NCBI GenBank assembly: GCA_003260355.1
Contig: MPSQ01000003.1
Span: 1 to 64,000, forward strand
DNA from: SR1 bacterium human oral taxon HOT-345
GTDB lineage: Bacteria; Patescibacteriota; Gracilibacteria; Absconditabacterales; Absconditicoccaceae
Length of the DNA: 64,000 nt
Direction of reading: 5' to 3'
The position numbers and the translations under genes were made by a program. Below are positions 55,131 to 64,000 of this stretch, piece by piece. A model generated the notes under the pieces. It was not told where the DNA came from and did not search any database. It worked only from the letters and a program-made list of their open reading frames with translations. Every line of letters begins with the position of its first letter. Position 1 is the stretch's first letter.

Positions 55131-57072
55131 TTGTTGCTTTAGTTAAATAGTCATCAAGCTGGGATTTTAATTCTGACCATGTAGATATATCAATATTTTC
55201 ACCATTTGCAAGCCTATCCAAGATTTTTTCAGACTCTTTTTCTACTGCTAATCCATACTTGATCATTGTTCTTTTATTTTGAGCTTCTCACATCTCCCTT
55301 ACTTCCTTTCCTTTTCTCTGAAATTCCATTACCTCTTGCTTAAGAATGTCATTATTATTAACAGGACCTACGAGATTCTCTATTGCTCCAAGTCCATCTG
55401 CATTGTTTACTCCTGAAGCAGCTGCGTTCCCCGTTGAAGGATTTGTTGTGGTAGATGGAGTATTTGTTTGAGAGAGATCAATAGTTTGGATAGCGTCTTC
55501 ATTATCATCGTCAAAGGTTCCGGAAACAGAAACAGGATCTGTTTGCTGAATCTCTCCATCATCTAAAGTCTGCATTTCTCCTGTTAAAAGAGGATTTCCT
55601 GGTGCTGCGTTGTGTTCCTCTCCTGTTCATAAACTCATCTCTCCTTGTGGAGCGCTGAGAGAAAACAGGTCTGGATATCTAATATAAGCAATTACCCCTG
55701 TAGCGATTACTATTACGGCTCCAAATACTACTCCAAGCATTTTCTTTAGAGGTAAGTTGGTAGTTGTTAGCTTTGGAGTTTGCGATGAAGCTGTGAGAGG
55801 TGCTATCTGGGGAGGAAGCTGGGCAGATAACATATCCAGATTTAGTGATTGAGCTTGAGGATCAGATGCTAGACTTTCCTGAGAAGGAGTCTGTAAGGTT
55901 TCATTCAGTGCTCCAGTTTCTGACATAGGAGAAAGTGTAGGTGCCTGAGTAGGTTGCTGCTGCGCCTGAAGAGTTTCTTTCATTGCGGTAAAAGGATCAA
56001 CAGCAGTATCTGAAGTAGAATTAGAAACATCTTGAGGCGATTGGGCTAGCATCTCATCAAGATTAAGCAAATTTCCATCTCCTGCTGGTACAGATAGGGA
56101 TGAAGGCATTTCTGTTGGCTGCTCCTGCTGGATTGGCTGATTTTCAGCGGATTGGCCGCTCGTCATAAATGGTTCAGAAGGTTGAGTGTTAGCTTCACTT
56201 TCAGGAGATGCGTCCATAAACATCTGTGAAGGAGCGTCTTGATTAACTTCTTCTGGGACACTTTCATTTGCCGTAGGTAAGGCATCTTCAAGAAATACTG
56301 CCTCATCTTTAGCTTCTGATATTTCATTTGGTGAGAGGGTTTCTGTTGAAGGAATTGCATCAGTAAGAGAAATGTTTTCTTCTCCTTGCAAATCTGACTG
56401 GAAAGAGCTTTCTTGATCTACCGGAGCAACATCCTGTCACGTAGCGGAAAACATACTTCCAGCTTCTTCTGGAGAAGTCTGCTCTTGTGCGGTTGTTTGT
56501 GATAGGTCATCTTGTAAAAATTCATTCGTAGGGAAATCTGACTCTGATGAAGGCACTGTTTCTTCCTGTAAAGGCTCTTCTGACATCATCAATGGAACCT
56601 CTTGGTCAGAAGGAGCTTCTTCGAGTAAAAAGTCAGTATTATTTTCTGGTGATACCATCTCACTACTTTCTGGATTTTGTTGCTGATTTTCAACTCCTAC
56701 AAAAGGAGTAGATTCTTCATTTAAAAAACCATCGCTAACCTCCTGACTTGGCATAGGGTCTGCAGGAGGTGTTTCGTCTTGGGCGTTAAGGCTCGGCATC
56801 TCGGAAACATTCGTATTTTGAAGAAGTTCCGTGGATGACTGATCCTGTGCACTCTCTACAACTGGAGTTGGTGTCTGCTCTGCATAGGTATCAGGTAGAT
56901 CTAAAGAAAAATCAAAAGACTGATCTCATCCTACATTTTCAGAAGAAAACTGCGTAGAAGGAGCTTCCTGTGGTATTTCTTGCGTTATACCAAGATCAAA
57001 ATCGTCGTTTTGAACTGGAGGTTGAGCTACTGCTGGGGATTGTGGAGTCATGGTTGAATCCGTAGTTGGCAT
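55123..57072 (-). CDS. Long acidic, Pro/Gln/Ser-rich protein with one membrane helix (649 aa)
   Basis: The first about 430 residues are disordered and strongly acidic (EEAPSDQEVPLMMSEEPLQ, PFMTSGQSAENQPIQQEQ), with recurring short NLD(E/M)ML motifs (NLLNLDEMLAQSPQ, SLNLDMLSAQLPP). A basic stretch (LTTTNLPLKKMLG) and a single membrane helix (VVFGAVIVIATGVIAYI) follow at about residue 450. The C-terminus is Thr/Asn/Gly-rich then helical. Such proteins often act as scaffolds. It is translationally coupled to the Xer gene. No family recognised. Confidence 0.78.
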
Positions 57073-57162
57073 TTTTATACACTGAATGAATAAAATTTTC
57101 ATTTCCCATTATAGCGACGAAACAAAAAAAATGCAAATTTTTGCACTTTTTATTATGATGAT

Positions 57163-57233
57163 CAAGAAAGAGAGGAATCGAACCTCCACTTTCAGCTTCG
57201 GAGACTGACGTGCTACCACTACACCACTTTCTT
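57163..57233 (-). tRNA. tRNA-Arg (anticodon CCG)
   Basis: Acceptor stem AAGAAAG/CTTTCTT with G at the discriminator, D stem GTGT/GCAC, anticodon stem TCAGT/GCTGA with loop CTCCGAA giving CCG, and T arm GGAGGTTCGATTCCTCT. It reads CGG. CCA is not encoded. Confidence 0.92.
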
Positions 57234-57386
57234 TTGAGTAGCAGGATTGTAAAGATCTTCCTTAATTTTTCAAGGTTGAAAAGCCCAAAGCTCTCATGAT
57301 TTTTTTCTTCGTTGTATTGCTTTGAAGAGAGGCTTTTCGTAGGAGCAGAGATCTGATTTTTTCTCTTTGAATTAAGATAGAGTCGT

Positions 57387-58142
57387 TTATCCTGTATGTC
57401 TTGCGAGAACAAGCCCCCAAATATGCAGATCTGGTCTAGAGGATTTTGCTCTTTTTGCAAGTTCATTGAGCGTAGCTCAGGTCGTCGTCACATCATCTAC
57501 GATGAGCAAGGTTGCATTTTGAGGGAGCAAGCTTATTGCAGAAGGAAGGAAAACGAATGCAGCATTCAAATTTTTCAATCTCTCTGATCTCGTAAGTTTC
57601 ACCTGAGAGGTCGTAGCCTTTACCTTTTTGAAGCAAGGAACTCGAGGCATCTCAAGCTGAGTTGCTAGTTCTTTTGCTAGGAGTTCAGATTGATTATATC
57701 CCTTCTGAAAATATTTACGATACCGATGCGAAGGAACAAAAGAGATAAAAAGCTGATCCTTTTGCATGGCAAGGGTAAGATCTTGATTAAGCTGCGTCAA
57801 TAATGCTCACCTTTCTGCCAAAAATCCAGCAATATCGCTCTTGTGATGAAACTTGAGCTTAAGGATGAGTTTTTTGAGGAGAGTCTTGTAGGAAAATCCG
57901 ACTACAAGCCCATCAAGGAAATTTGACCCTTCAAATCTGCAAGAGCTACAGGTTTTAAAGTTTTTACTCTCTTTATGACAAAAAGGACATAACTCTGGAT
58001 GTGGAAAAAGTTCCTTTTTACACTCAAAGCAGAGATATGCTCACGGCTTATCGCATCCGTAACAGGAACGAGGGAAGAGGTATTCTAGCCATTTATGCAT
58101 TGAAACACGGAATGGCGAATAAAAGCTAGACTGTTCATGCAT
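57387..58142 (-). CDS. comF: ComF family competence/phosphoribosyltransferase protein
   Basis: ComF proteins take part in DNA uptake in competent bacteria. The N-terminus holds a double zinc ribbon (SCYGCDKPGAYLCFECK, CPFCHKE..CSSC). The PRTase-type domain has VPSHRYRKYFQKGYNQSEL, SQVKLTRSERLKNLNAAF and LLIVDDVTTTGATLNELA, where the glycine of the PRPP loop is UGA. At 251 aa the length is typical. It starts inside the last codons of the upstream membrane-protein gene, so they are coupled. Confidence 0.94.
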
Positions 58143-58692
58143 CTTTTTTGAAGCTAAAGCGGAGGTTGATTTGCAAAGTAGCAACTAAACTAATAATCGC
58201 TGATATACAGCCAATCATAGGAATTCGTGCAACATAAGGAACTACCATCGGTTGCATAAAAATTCGTTCGTAGAAATCGCCTTTGAAATATGCAAGGGAA
58301 AAATAGAAGCAGGAAATCAGATTTCAAAAACTTAAAACACATCGAAGCAAAGTCTGGAGTTTTTTTTCAAAAATTTCTGAAAAGATTTTGATGCTTAAGT
58401 GTCCGTATTGGATAAAGAATCGTAGCCCTGCCACAAAAAATATGAGGAGTATGGTCGGCTGAGCATTGATGATAAATTCTGCAATTTTTGCACAGCGGAG
58501 TCCTAGAAAGGTCTCATCTGGAATACCTTGCAAAAGTGATGCGCCCTGTAAAATACCTGTTCCCAAAGCAAGAGATCAAGCCAGAAGCAGATAACTTCAA
58601 AATGACATCCTAACCAGCTTTTCGACCTTTAGCAACGAAAGTAACGCGACAACTAAGATAAGTGAGAGCACAAGGCTTCGTTCTGTAGACAT
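58126..58692 (-). CDS. Five-helix membrane protein, function unknown (188 aa)
   Basis: MSTERSLVLSLILVVALLS starts a protein with hydrophobic segments near residues 7-22, 35-50, 78-98, 128-145 and 160-178. Three glycines are UGA and the protein ends just inside comF. Context links it to competence, but no family was recognised. Confidence 0.7.
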
Positions 58693-58804
58693 CACAATGA
58701 TCAATCTGAATAAAAACTATTGCATCTTTGGGAAAGATAACTACATATAGAGGCATATTATGTTTTACCTGATGAATGTCAATTTTATTTTTGGGAAGAG
58801 AGGC

Positions 58805-59575
58805 ATGAAAAAGAAAAAATACTGATTTACAATGCTAGAGGTTATCCTTGTTCTGATGATCATATCTACCGCATTGATAAGTGTAATTACTGGAGTTGCG
58901 AGAACAGTAAACTACGTCTCAGAGATGAAGCAAAGAACCCTAGCACTTAACCTTGCGAAAGAAGGAATCGAAACGGTATATAATATTAGAGATACTAATT
59001 GGAGAAGATGGTCTGCGACCAAGGATAAATGCCGACTTAAGGTTACCCCACTTGATGGATGAAATGAAGGCTGTGAAGACGATCCATGGATTACCGCTCA
59101 TACTAATTGGGTTATTGAAGAGCAGTTAGCTCAAAAAGACCGCTACTTTTCGCTTACTTGATGAGACGATGATCGGCCTCTTTTTGGACAGAATGTAAAG
59201 CCAAGTGATGTCTATACTTTACTAGATCAAAAAGATCAGACTCCGCAAGGGACGCTCTATAGACTCTACCTCCAGGGAGGGAAATGGATTCCACACAATG
59301 TTTTTGAAAACCTTAATGCGGCGGAAAAGGACAGAGTAAAATCAAACAATAAACAAGGGAAGTTTTATAGAGCAATTAGAGTGCTAGGACTTTATGAGAA
59401 GAATAGCAATCTTCCTGATGAAAAAGTGAACAATGGGAATTGTCCAAATTGATTTGACAATGCATGTGGTTCGAGTTCTGCGAAAGAACTTCGTTTTTGT
59501 TCGACGGTGTTTTATACCCATCCTTATCAAGGCACGGTTAATATCTGCGCGATTATGACAAATTTTTTGGAATAA
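58805..59575 (+). CDS. Type IV prepilin-like protein (256 aa)
   Basis: MKKKKYGFTMLEVILVLMII is a class III prepilin leader: basic residues, glycine at -1, Phe at +1 and Glu at +5 of the mature pilin, then a hydrophobic helix to about residue 28. The cleavage-site glycine is a UGA codon. The C-terminal head is large and contains several Cys. It may be a minor pilin or pseudopilin for the PilT-driven pilus. Confidence 0.88.
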
Positions 59576-59697
59576 TAGTTTAAGTCTGATTTTTTTGGGG
59601 AGTTTTTATTTTTCCGCTATATAAGCGACTTTCTTGGAAAAGAGGGTTGCTTTTTTATTTTTTATTATCATTCTCCGCCACTGAAATATATCAAATA

Positions 59698-59748
59698 CAA
59701 AAAAACACTACCAGGAAGCGAAGCCATGGCTTCCACTACCAGATAGTG
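59698..59748 (-). terminator. Terminator of the secE-nusG-rplK operon
   Basis: On the minus strand a long imperfect hairpin CACTATCTGG...CCTGGTAGTG, with an inner GAAGC-CATG-GCTTC stem, is followed by seven T. Confidence 0.8.
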
Positions 59749-59765
59749 CTTATTTGCAATTTCGA

Positions 59766-60206
59766 TTACATTTCTACCTCAACTCCCATATTTCTTGCGG
59801 TTCCTGCAATAATTTTGTAGGCTTCCTCTGGAGTATTTGCGTTTAGATCTGCCTTCTTGAGTTCATAAATTGCTTCAAGATCTGCTTTGGTAAGCTTTCC
59901 GATCTTTTTCTTGTTTGGCTCTCCAGATCCAAGATTTTGATTGATTCTTCGTTTGATGAGTCCTGAAGTGATTGGAGCACCGATCTCCATCTTGAATGTT
60001 CTATCAACATAAACAGTCAGCTTTACTTTAATTTTTACTTCAATTCCTCAAAACTGCTTCATCAAATCTGCAGTTTTTTCGTTAAATTCTTTGGTAAACT
60101 GCCCGATATTTACTCCATTTGCACCAAGCATAGGTCCAAGCGGAGGTGTAGGTGTTGCCTTTCCAGCAGGAACTTCGATGTTCAAGATTTTTTGTACTTT
60201 TGCCAT
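59766..60206 (-). CDS. rplK: 50S ribosomal protein L11
   Basis: [20 protein letters not shown] and [19 protein letters not shown] are the L11 N-terminal domain; [15 protein letters not shown] and [17 protein letters not shown] the C-terminal, 23S-rRNA-binding one. The second glycine in FGGIEVK... is normal and the first is UGA. Length 146 aa as usual. It ends in a terminator, so rplA is not in this operon. Confidence 0.97.
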
Positions 60207-60218
60207 AGTTACTTCAAT

Positions 60219-60920
60219 TTAAGAGATAAATAATTTCTTGAGATATGGTTTCTCGTGATGATATTTTTTATAGTCCATCTGAATGAGCCAATACTGATCA
60301 TCAACGGTAAGTAGCATAATTACTATTTTATTTTTGTATTCTGGGATATTGACAAAGCTAATACTTTCTCCAAATAGTTTATTCTTGAGTATCTCCGCTT
60401 CGGAGCTCATCGTATAAATATTTCCATCCAGATCCTGTACGGTTTGTTTGAGATCCGGTTTCTTTGAGAGTTTTGCATAATAAAAGCCTTTGTTATCTTT
60501 GAGAATATATTCAGGTTTGAGTCCAAGAAGCTCAACACTTTCTACCGCTCCGAAATAGAAATCAGTACCGGAAAGTATTGATGGACCTTCCCCTTCAAAT
60601 GAGAGATGATTCGCAGGTGAAGCTGTCTGTGTTCATCCCGTTTCCACTTGTTGGGCATCACTTCAAGTGGAGCTATCTGAGAAAGAATCTCATTCTAATG
60701 TTCAAGTCGCTTGCGTATCGCCTGATAGCAAATCAATATGTAAATCTTCCTGTCCACCGCTTTCCTGTTTGCTCTCTTGAGAAGCAGAAGTTGCGGAGGC
60801 TGCACGCAAGATCTGGATCAGCTTTTCTCCTTTTATCTGATAGAATAATGAATACACCACAATTAAACTAAAGAAAAGCACTACCATTGATAATGTTACG
60901 AGCTTTTTTTCTTTTTCCAT
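60219..60920 (-). CDS. Single-pass membrane protein inserted between nusG and rplK (233 aa)
   Basis: MEKEKKLVTLSMVVLFFSL begins with a membrane helix (about residues 9-27). An Ser/Gln/Asp-rich linker with UGA glycines follows, then a beta-rich domain (LLGLKPEYILKDNKGFYYA, KIVIMLLTVDDQYWLIQ). It is 12 bases from rplK and 23 from nusG and surely in the same transcript, unlike the usual secE-nusG-rplK order. Function unknown. Confidence 0.78.
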
Positions 60921-60943
60921 CGTTCTGGTTTAAGAACTAAAGC

Positions 60944-61525
60944 CTAGTTTACTAGCTCTACCTGGTCGATTGAGATCGCTACAGGAGTGAGTCTTCAGAG
61001 CATCTCTATATTTACTACAACCATTCCTTTTTCAGGATCAAGCTCTTTGATATTTCCTTTCATTCCCTTGAAATCACCATGCTTTAGGAGGACTACATCC
61101 CCGATTTTGTAAGGGATATTTAGCTCAGATCTTTCCTGAGACTGAGTAATCTGTCTCATCATATCTTGATACTCCTGTTCTGAAAGAGGAATTGGCTTCG
61201 TTTCAGCCCCTACGATAAGTCTTACTCCTGGAGTATTTCTCACTACATACCAGATTTTATCGTTCATCCTTGATTTGAAGAACACATATCCAGGGTAAAG
61301 TTTTTTCTGCCTTATTACTTTTTCTCATTTTTTGATTGAAGTCTCGTTGATCATAGGGCAGAGATAGTCGATCACATCCTCTGACAAGCCCTGTTTATTT
61401 ATCCTCTCCTGAAGGTTTTCGATCACTAGAGCTTCTTGTCCAGATGTTACACTCAAGACGTATCGTCTAAAACTCCTATCTTCGATCTGTTTTTTGATTT
61501 CATTGGTATTTGCTTCTTTTTGCAT
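60944..61525 (-). CDS. nusG: Transcription antitermination/pausing factor NusG
   Basis: The NGN domain reads FRRYVLSVTSGQEALVIEN, KLYPGYVFFKSRMNDKIWY and VVRNTPGVRLIVGAE; the KOW domain IPYKIGDVVLLKHGDFKGM with IKELDPEKGMVVVNIEM. UGA encodes glycine in KKGEKVI and MLGRLTPV. At 193 aa it is slightly longer than usual. It couples RNA polymerase to the ribosome or Rho. Confidence 0.96.
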
Positions 61526-61559
61526 ATTTACTCAAGGGAAGAGATAAAAAAAGCTGATG

Positions 61560-61922
61560 TTATTCTGAAAGCGAACTTTCAGCTCCTGATTCAGTCATGT
61601 CTATATCTTGTATGGTGCCTTGAGCATCCGCCTGTGAGGCTTCTGCACTGTCTAAAGAAAGCCCAGAAATATTAAGTGCTGGAAGAATCGGATTTTTTGC
61701 TTCCCCTGAAGCTACAGCTCCAGAAGTGGTTGTCTGTCCATCTGTCATTGCTGCATAAAAAGCCTTGTATCCTCCTGTAAAAAGCGTATCTGCGAAAATA
61801 AAGTACGCTCCTGCAACAATTACTAGACCAAAAATAGCGAACGTTAACCCTACGATCTGCTTAACTGTTGGGAATTTAAGCTTTTTGACGGTATCTAAAC
61901 TATCATAAATAAAATCTAACAT
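61560..61922 (-). CDS. secE: Preprotein translocase subunit SecE (120 aa)
   Basis: MLDFIYDSLDTVKKLKFPT and VKQIVGLTFAIFGLVIVAG give the conserved SecE amphipathic helix and membrane helix. A longer than usual, acidic Ser/Gly/Ala tail (about 60 residues) follows. Genome order secE-nusG supports the call. It forms the Sec channel with SecY. Confidence 0.9.
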   Translation of the reverse strand: MLDFIYDSLDTVKKLKFPTVKQIVGLTFAIFGLVIVAGAYFIFADTLFTGGYKAFYAAMTDGQTTTSGAVASGEAKNPILPALNISGLSLDSAEASQADAQGTIQDIDMTESGAESSLSE

Positions 61923-62003
61923 TTCTCCAATAGCAAAAGATAAAACTGAAAAGAATAATAGCAATTTGCCGTGTAAATGCAAGCTAAAGCAAGTAAAGAT
62001 TTT

Positions 62004-62612
62004 TTATGTTTTTTTGTCCATATATTCTTTTACGACTTCACTCATTGCTTCAACAAGGACATTGAATCTCTCATTATCCTCTGAAAGATCTTGTTCGATC
62101 TGTTTTTTCTGTCTGGTTAGAAAAGATTCTTTGAGCATCATCAGCTTTCAAAGCTGTTTTTTTGGAGCATCGATATCGGTAAAAGGGAACTCGGTATCAA
62201 ATTCTAATTTTATTAACAGGTCGCCTTTGGCAAAAAGTTTGTCTGAGATCCCGTTCTGACTTCGAGAAATCGTTGTGATTTTATTTCGAGAGAAAACCTC
62301 AGTTTTGTATTCCAAAAGTCCTTCCCAGAGAAAAAGAGTAAGAGAATCTTTTGAGAGAATTAGACAATCAAGATAACTATTCAGAAAATCAATAGTCCAC
62401 TTAGCAAAGAGAGCAAGTCCTATCACTCAAAAAATCCGCTTTCGATATTCTGCAGGAGTTGTTTTATGCAGCAGAGCAAAAATTACGTATAAAACAAAAA
62501 GCAGAGCAATCATCACAATTGCTCTCTTTACATGCACTACGGAACTATGCCCAATTACTCGTTGGATGTCTTTGGTATCTACATATCTTTTGATGAGTAC
62601 ATTTCTCAGCAT
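62004..62612 (-). CDS. Two-helix membrane protein with PH-like domain (202 aa)
   Basis: Two hydrophobic segments (AIVMIALLFVLYVIFALL and VIGLALFAKWTIDFLNSYL) are followed by a beta-rich domain (LTLFLWEGLLEYKTEVFSR, KITTISRSQNGISDKLFAK, KGDLLIKLEFDTEFPFTDI), as in bacterial PH-domain membrane proteins. It resembles the protein at 31417-31974 in layout. It lies just upstream of secE. Function unknown. Confidence 0.72.
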
Positions 62613-62661
62613 CAGCAGAAATTCCTAATATAACCTAAAAAACATCAAAATATAAGACCGA

Positions 62662-62892
62662 CTATTTATTATTTTTAGCTGCCTCAATTCTCTTCTGCTT
62701 TTCAAGGTATTTTTCCATCATTCCTTTAACTGGCTTTGTCACTACTCTATCCTTATTGAATACTGGATGACACTGATAGCAAGTTTCCACCTTAATTGGT
62801 CCTTCAACAGTGGTATTTACTGTAAATGATGCTCCGCAAATGCAATTTACTTCAACGTCTTTGAAGTATTTTCCGTGAATCCCTTTTTTCAT
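62662..62892 (-). CDS. rpmE: 50S ribosomal protein L31 (zinc form)
   Basis: MKKGIHGKYFKDVEVNCIC, GASFTVNTT and ETCYQCHPVFNKDRVVTKP keep all four Cys of the zinc-binding (C+) L31 type. Length 76 aa is normal. Confidence 0.96.
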   Translation of the reverse strand: MKKGIHGKYFKDVEVNCICGASFTVNTTVEGPIKVETCYQCHPVFNKDRVVTKPVKGMMEKYLEKQKRIEAAKNNK

Positions 62893-63003
62893 CCCACTCT
62901 TGTAAACAAATAAATGTTTCCGAACAGGATGAACTATACAGATTTCACTTTCATTATCAAGTTATTTCATAGAGAAAAAATCAGATTTTTTTCTTTGTTC
63001 ACT

Positions 63004-63327
63004 CTACAACGAGAGATTATCAAAAAAATGGCGGTATTTTGCGATCAACTCTGGCAAGCACGTAATTTCATCATCAATTGCTCTCTTATTTCGATGCTGC
63101 TTCCCACATTTTACGCAGGAAAACAGGATTCTGATTTCACTATTTTTCATTTCATAACTCGTCGGATACATTGCTCATTGACACTCACTTGCTCTATCTC
63201 AAGGAATTGGACCATCTACATGTTTTGAAGCAAAACAAAAAGGGCAATGATTACGGCAGGTTTTCTGTGCTTTGGGAATTTCTTTCCCACAATTGAGACA
63301 AGGAAACGTTTCGTTAATGGTTTTCAT
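63004..63327 (-). CDS. RNHCP domain protein (107 aa)
   Basis: The sequence TCRNHCPFCFASKHVDGPIP is the family's namesake motif, followed by GDRASECQGAMYPTSYE and FSCVKCGKQHRNKRAIDDE. Cys pairs suggest zinc binding. UGA codes two conserved glycines. RNHCP proteins are widespread small proteins of unknown role. Confidence 0.9.
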
Positions 63328-63398
63328 AAAAATAATCCGCAAATAGAGATAAAACTCAGCTTCATACTAAGGACTTCATTTCCTCTGGAGTAAAGAAA

Positions 63399-63449
63399 CA
63401 AAAATCCTGACATTCCTCACTCGTAATGAAGTTAAAATTCAGGATTTTT
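63399..63449. terminator. Bidirectional hairpin
   Basis: AAAATCCTGA and TCAGGATTTT form a perfect 10-bp stem with a 28-base loop; A and T runs on both sides allow termination on either strand. The rest of the 268-base gap (63328-63595) shows no gene. Confidence 0.6.
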
Positions 63450-63595
63450 ACCTCATAAAAAAGATGCAAGCACCAATTTCCCCTTTCTTCTCCCAAGGAA
63501 AAACAAGTTTAATAAAAATAAATATGCCAGCTATATGTATACAAAGAAAAAGAGAAATCAAGCACTTTATCATCCATAACGAGGATCTCTAAAAG

Positions 63596-64000
63596 CTATG
63601 GAGTCGATGATACTGGAAAGAAGGGAGCGAGATCCGCATGCTTGTCAGTAATTTTCATAAATGAATAGTAAGTTCCCATCTCATCCACAGCCTTCATAAA
63701 TCTCTCTACAGGTACTCTATGATAAAGCAAAAGTGGAGGACCTGGATCAAAAATCACAATATGATCATCTTCAATTTTTGATGCTAAGATAACGTGTCCT
63801 CATGGTAAATCTTCATAAGGTTGCTCATTATGTAAAGTATACCTATCCAAACCAATCAGAAACAAACACCCTTCTCTTTGATTCTCCTTAATTACTTGAA
63901 TAATATCCACATCATAATGAGCTATAATTGACTGGCTATCTACTATTTTTTGATCAAATTTAATATCTCAAAGCCTATTAATCGAAGTACCAGAATCTCG
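63596..64000 (-). CDS. C39-like cysteine peptidase-fold protein, C-terminal part
   Basis: About 134 residues are visible; the start lies beyond the right edge. CLFLIGLDRYTLHNEQPYE, GGHVILASKIEDDHIVIFD and PGPPLLLYHRVPVERFMKA match the His and Asp half of papain-like C39 peptidases (GHxVLxxG...DP). The catalytic Cys would be outside the window. A UGA glycine precedes GHVIL. Not certain whether it is an active protease. Confidence 0.65.

Noticed and set aside
56996..57466. Minus-strand open frame of 156 codons
   Set aside because: It spans the tRNA-Arg gene and the ends of two real genes in another frame.
1..64000. Mass pseudogenisation, selenocysteine or tryptophan at UGA
   Set aside because: Interruptions occur in essential genes, always at conserved glycines, without SECIS-type elements, and Trp does not fit the lipobox, prepilin or Walker-type sites.

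Overview
The window comes from a bacterium that reads UGA as glycine (genetic code 25). This points to the Candidate Phyla Radiation lineages Absconditabacteria (SR1) or Gracilibacteria; the sequence alone does not separate them. With standard stops nearly every long gene breaks into pieces. With UGA = Gly the pieces join in one frame, and the recovered glycines fall on conserved glycines of MurC, PPDK, PilT, ComF, RNase III, SSB, LepB, L11, two lipoboxes and a prepilin cleavage site. All stops used here are UAA or UAG. The DNA is AT-rich, genes are tightly packed on both strands, and convergent genes often end a few bases apart with a shared hairpin.

Layout. 1-4 kb: end of a DUF1015 gene, then murC and murG separated by a 74-bp tandem repeat. 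4-17 kb: two large SLH-type surface proteins flank RNase III, an LCP-family enzyme and PPDK. 17-22 kb: a secreted zincin, a gene apparently split by a +1 frameshift, and two lipoproteins. 22-27 kb: pilT, small membrane proteins that look like VirB2-type pilins, and an 834-aa transglycosylase-domain protein. 27-31 kb: a 1221-aa secreted thermonuclease. 31-34 kb: Hsp20-like protein, LepB, SSB and two tRNAs. 34-40 kb: poorly characterised membrane and lipoproteins with an amidase. 41-50 kb: a short AlaRS, a methyltransferase, and a cell-surface polysaccharide set (CsaB-like enzyme, transglycosylase-like protein, undecaprenyl-phosphate sugar transferase), followed by a PP2C-like transmembrane protein and another lipoprotein. 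50-59 kb: mraY, a VirB4-like ATPase, a Xer recombinase with a long acidic partner, tRNA-Arg, comF and a prepilin. 59-64 kb: secE-nusG-rplK, rpmE, an RNHCP-domain protein and the end of a C39-like peptidase.

Taken together the genes describe a small-genome cell with its own peptidoglycan (MurC, MurG, MraY) and an SLH-anchored surface layer, probably held by pyruvylated polymer. It has type IV pilus and competence parts (PilT, prepilin, ComF, SSB), a VirB2/VirB4-like export or uptake apparatus, and several secreted hydrolases (nuclease, metalloprotease, amidase, transglycosylases). Such a set would suit an epibiont that scavenges nucleotides and peptides from a host cell; that lifestyle is inference.
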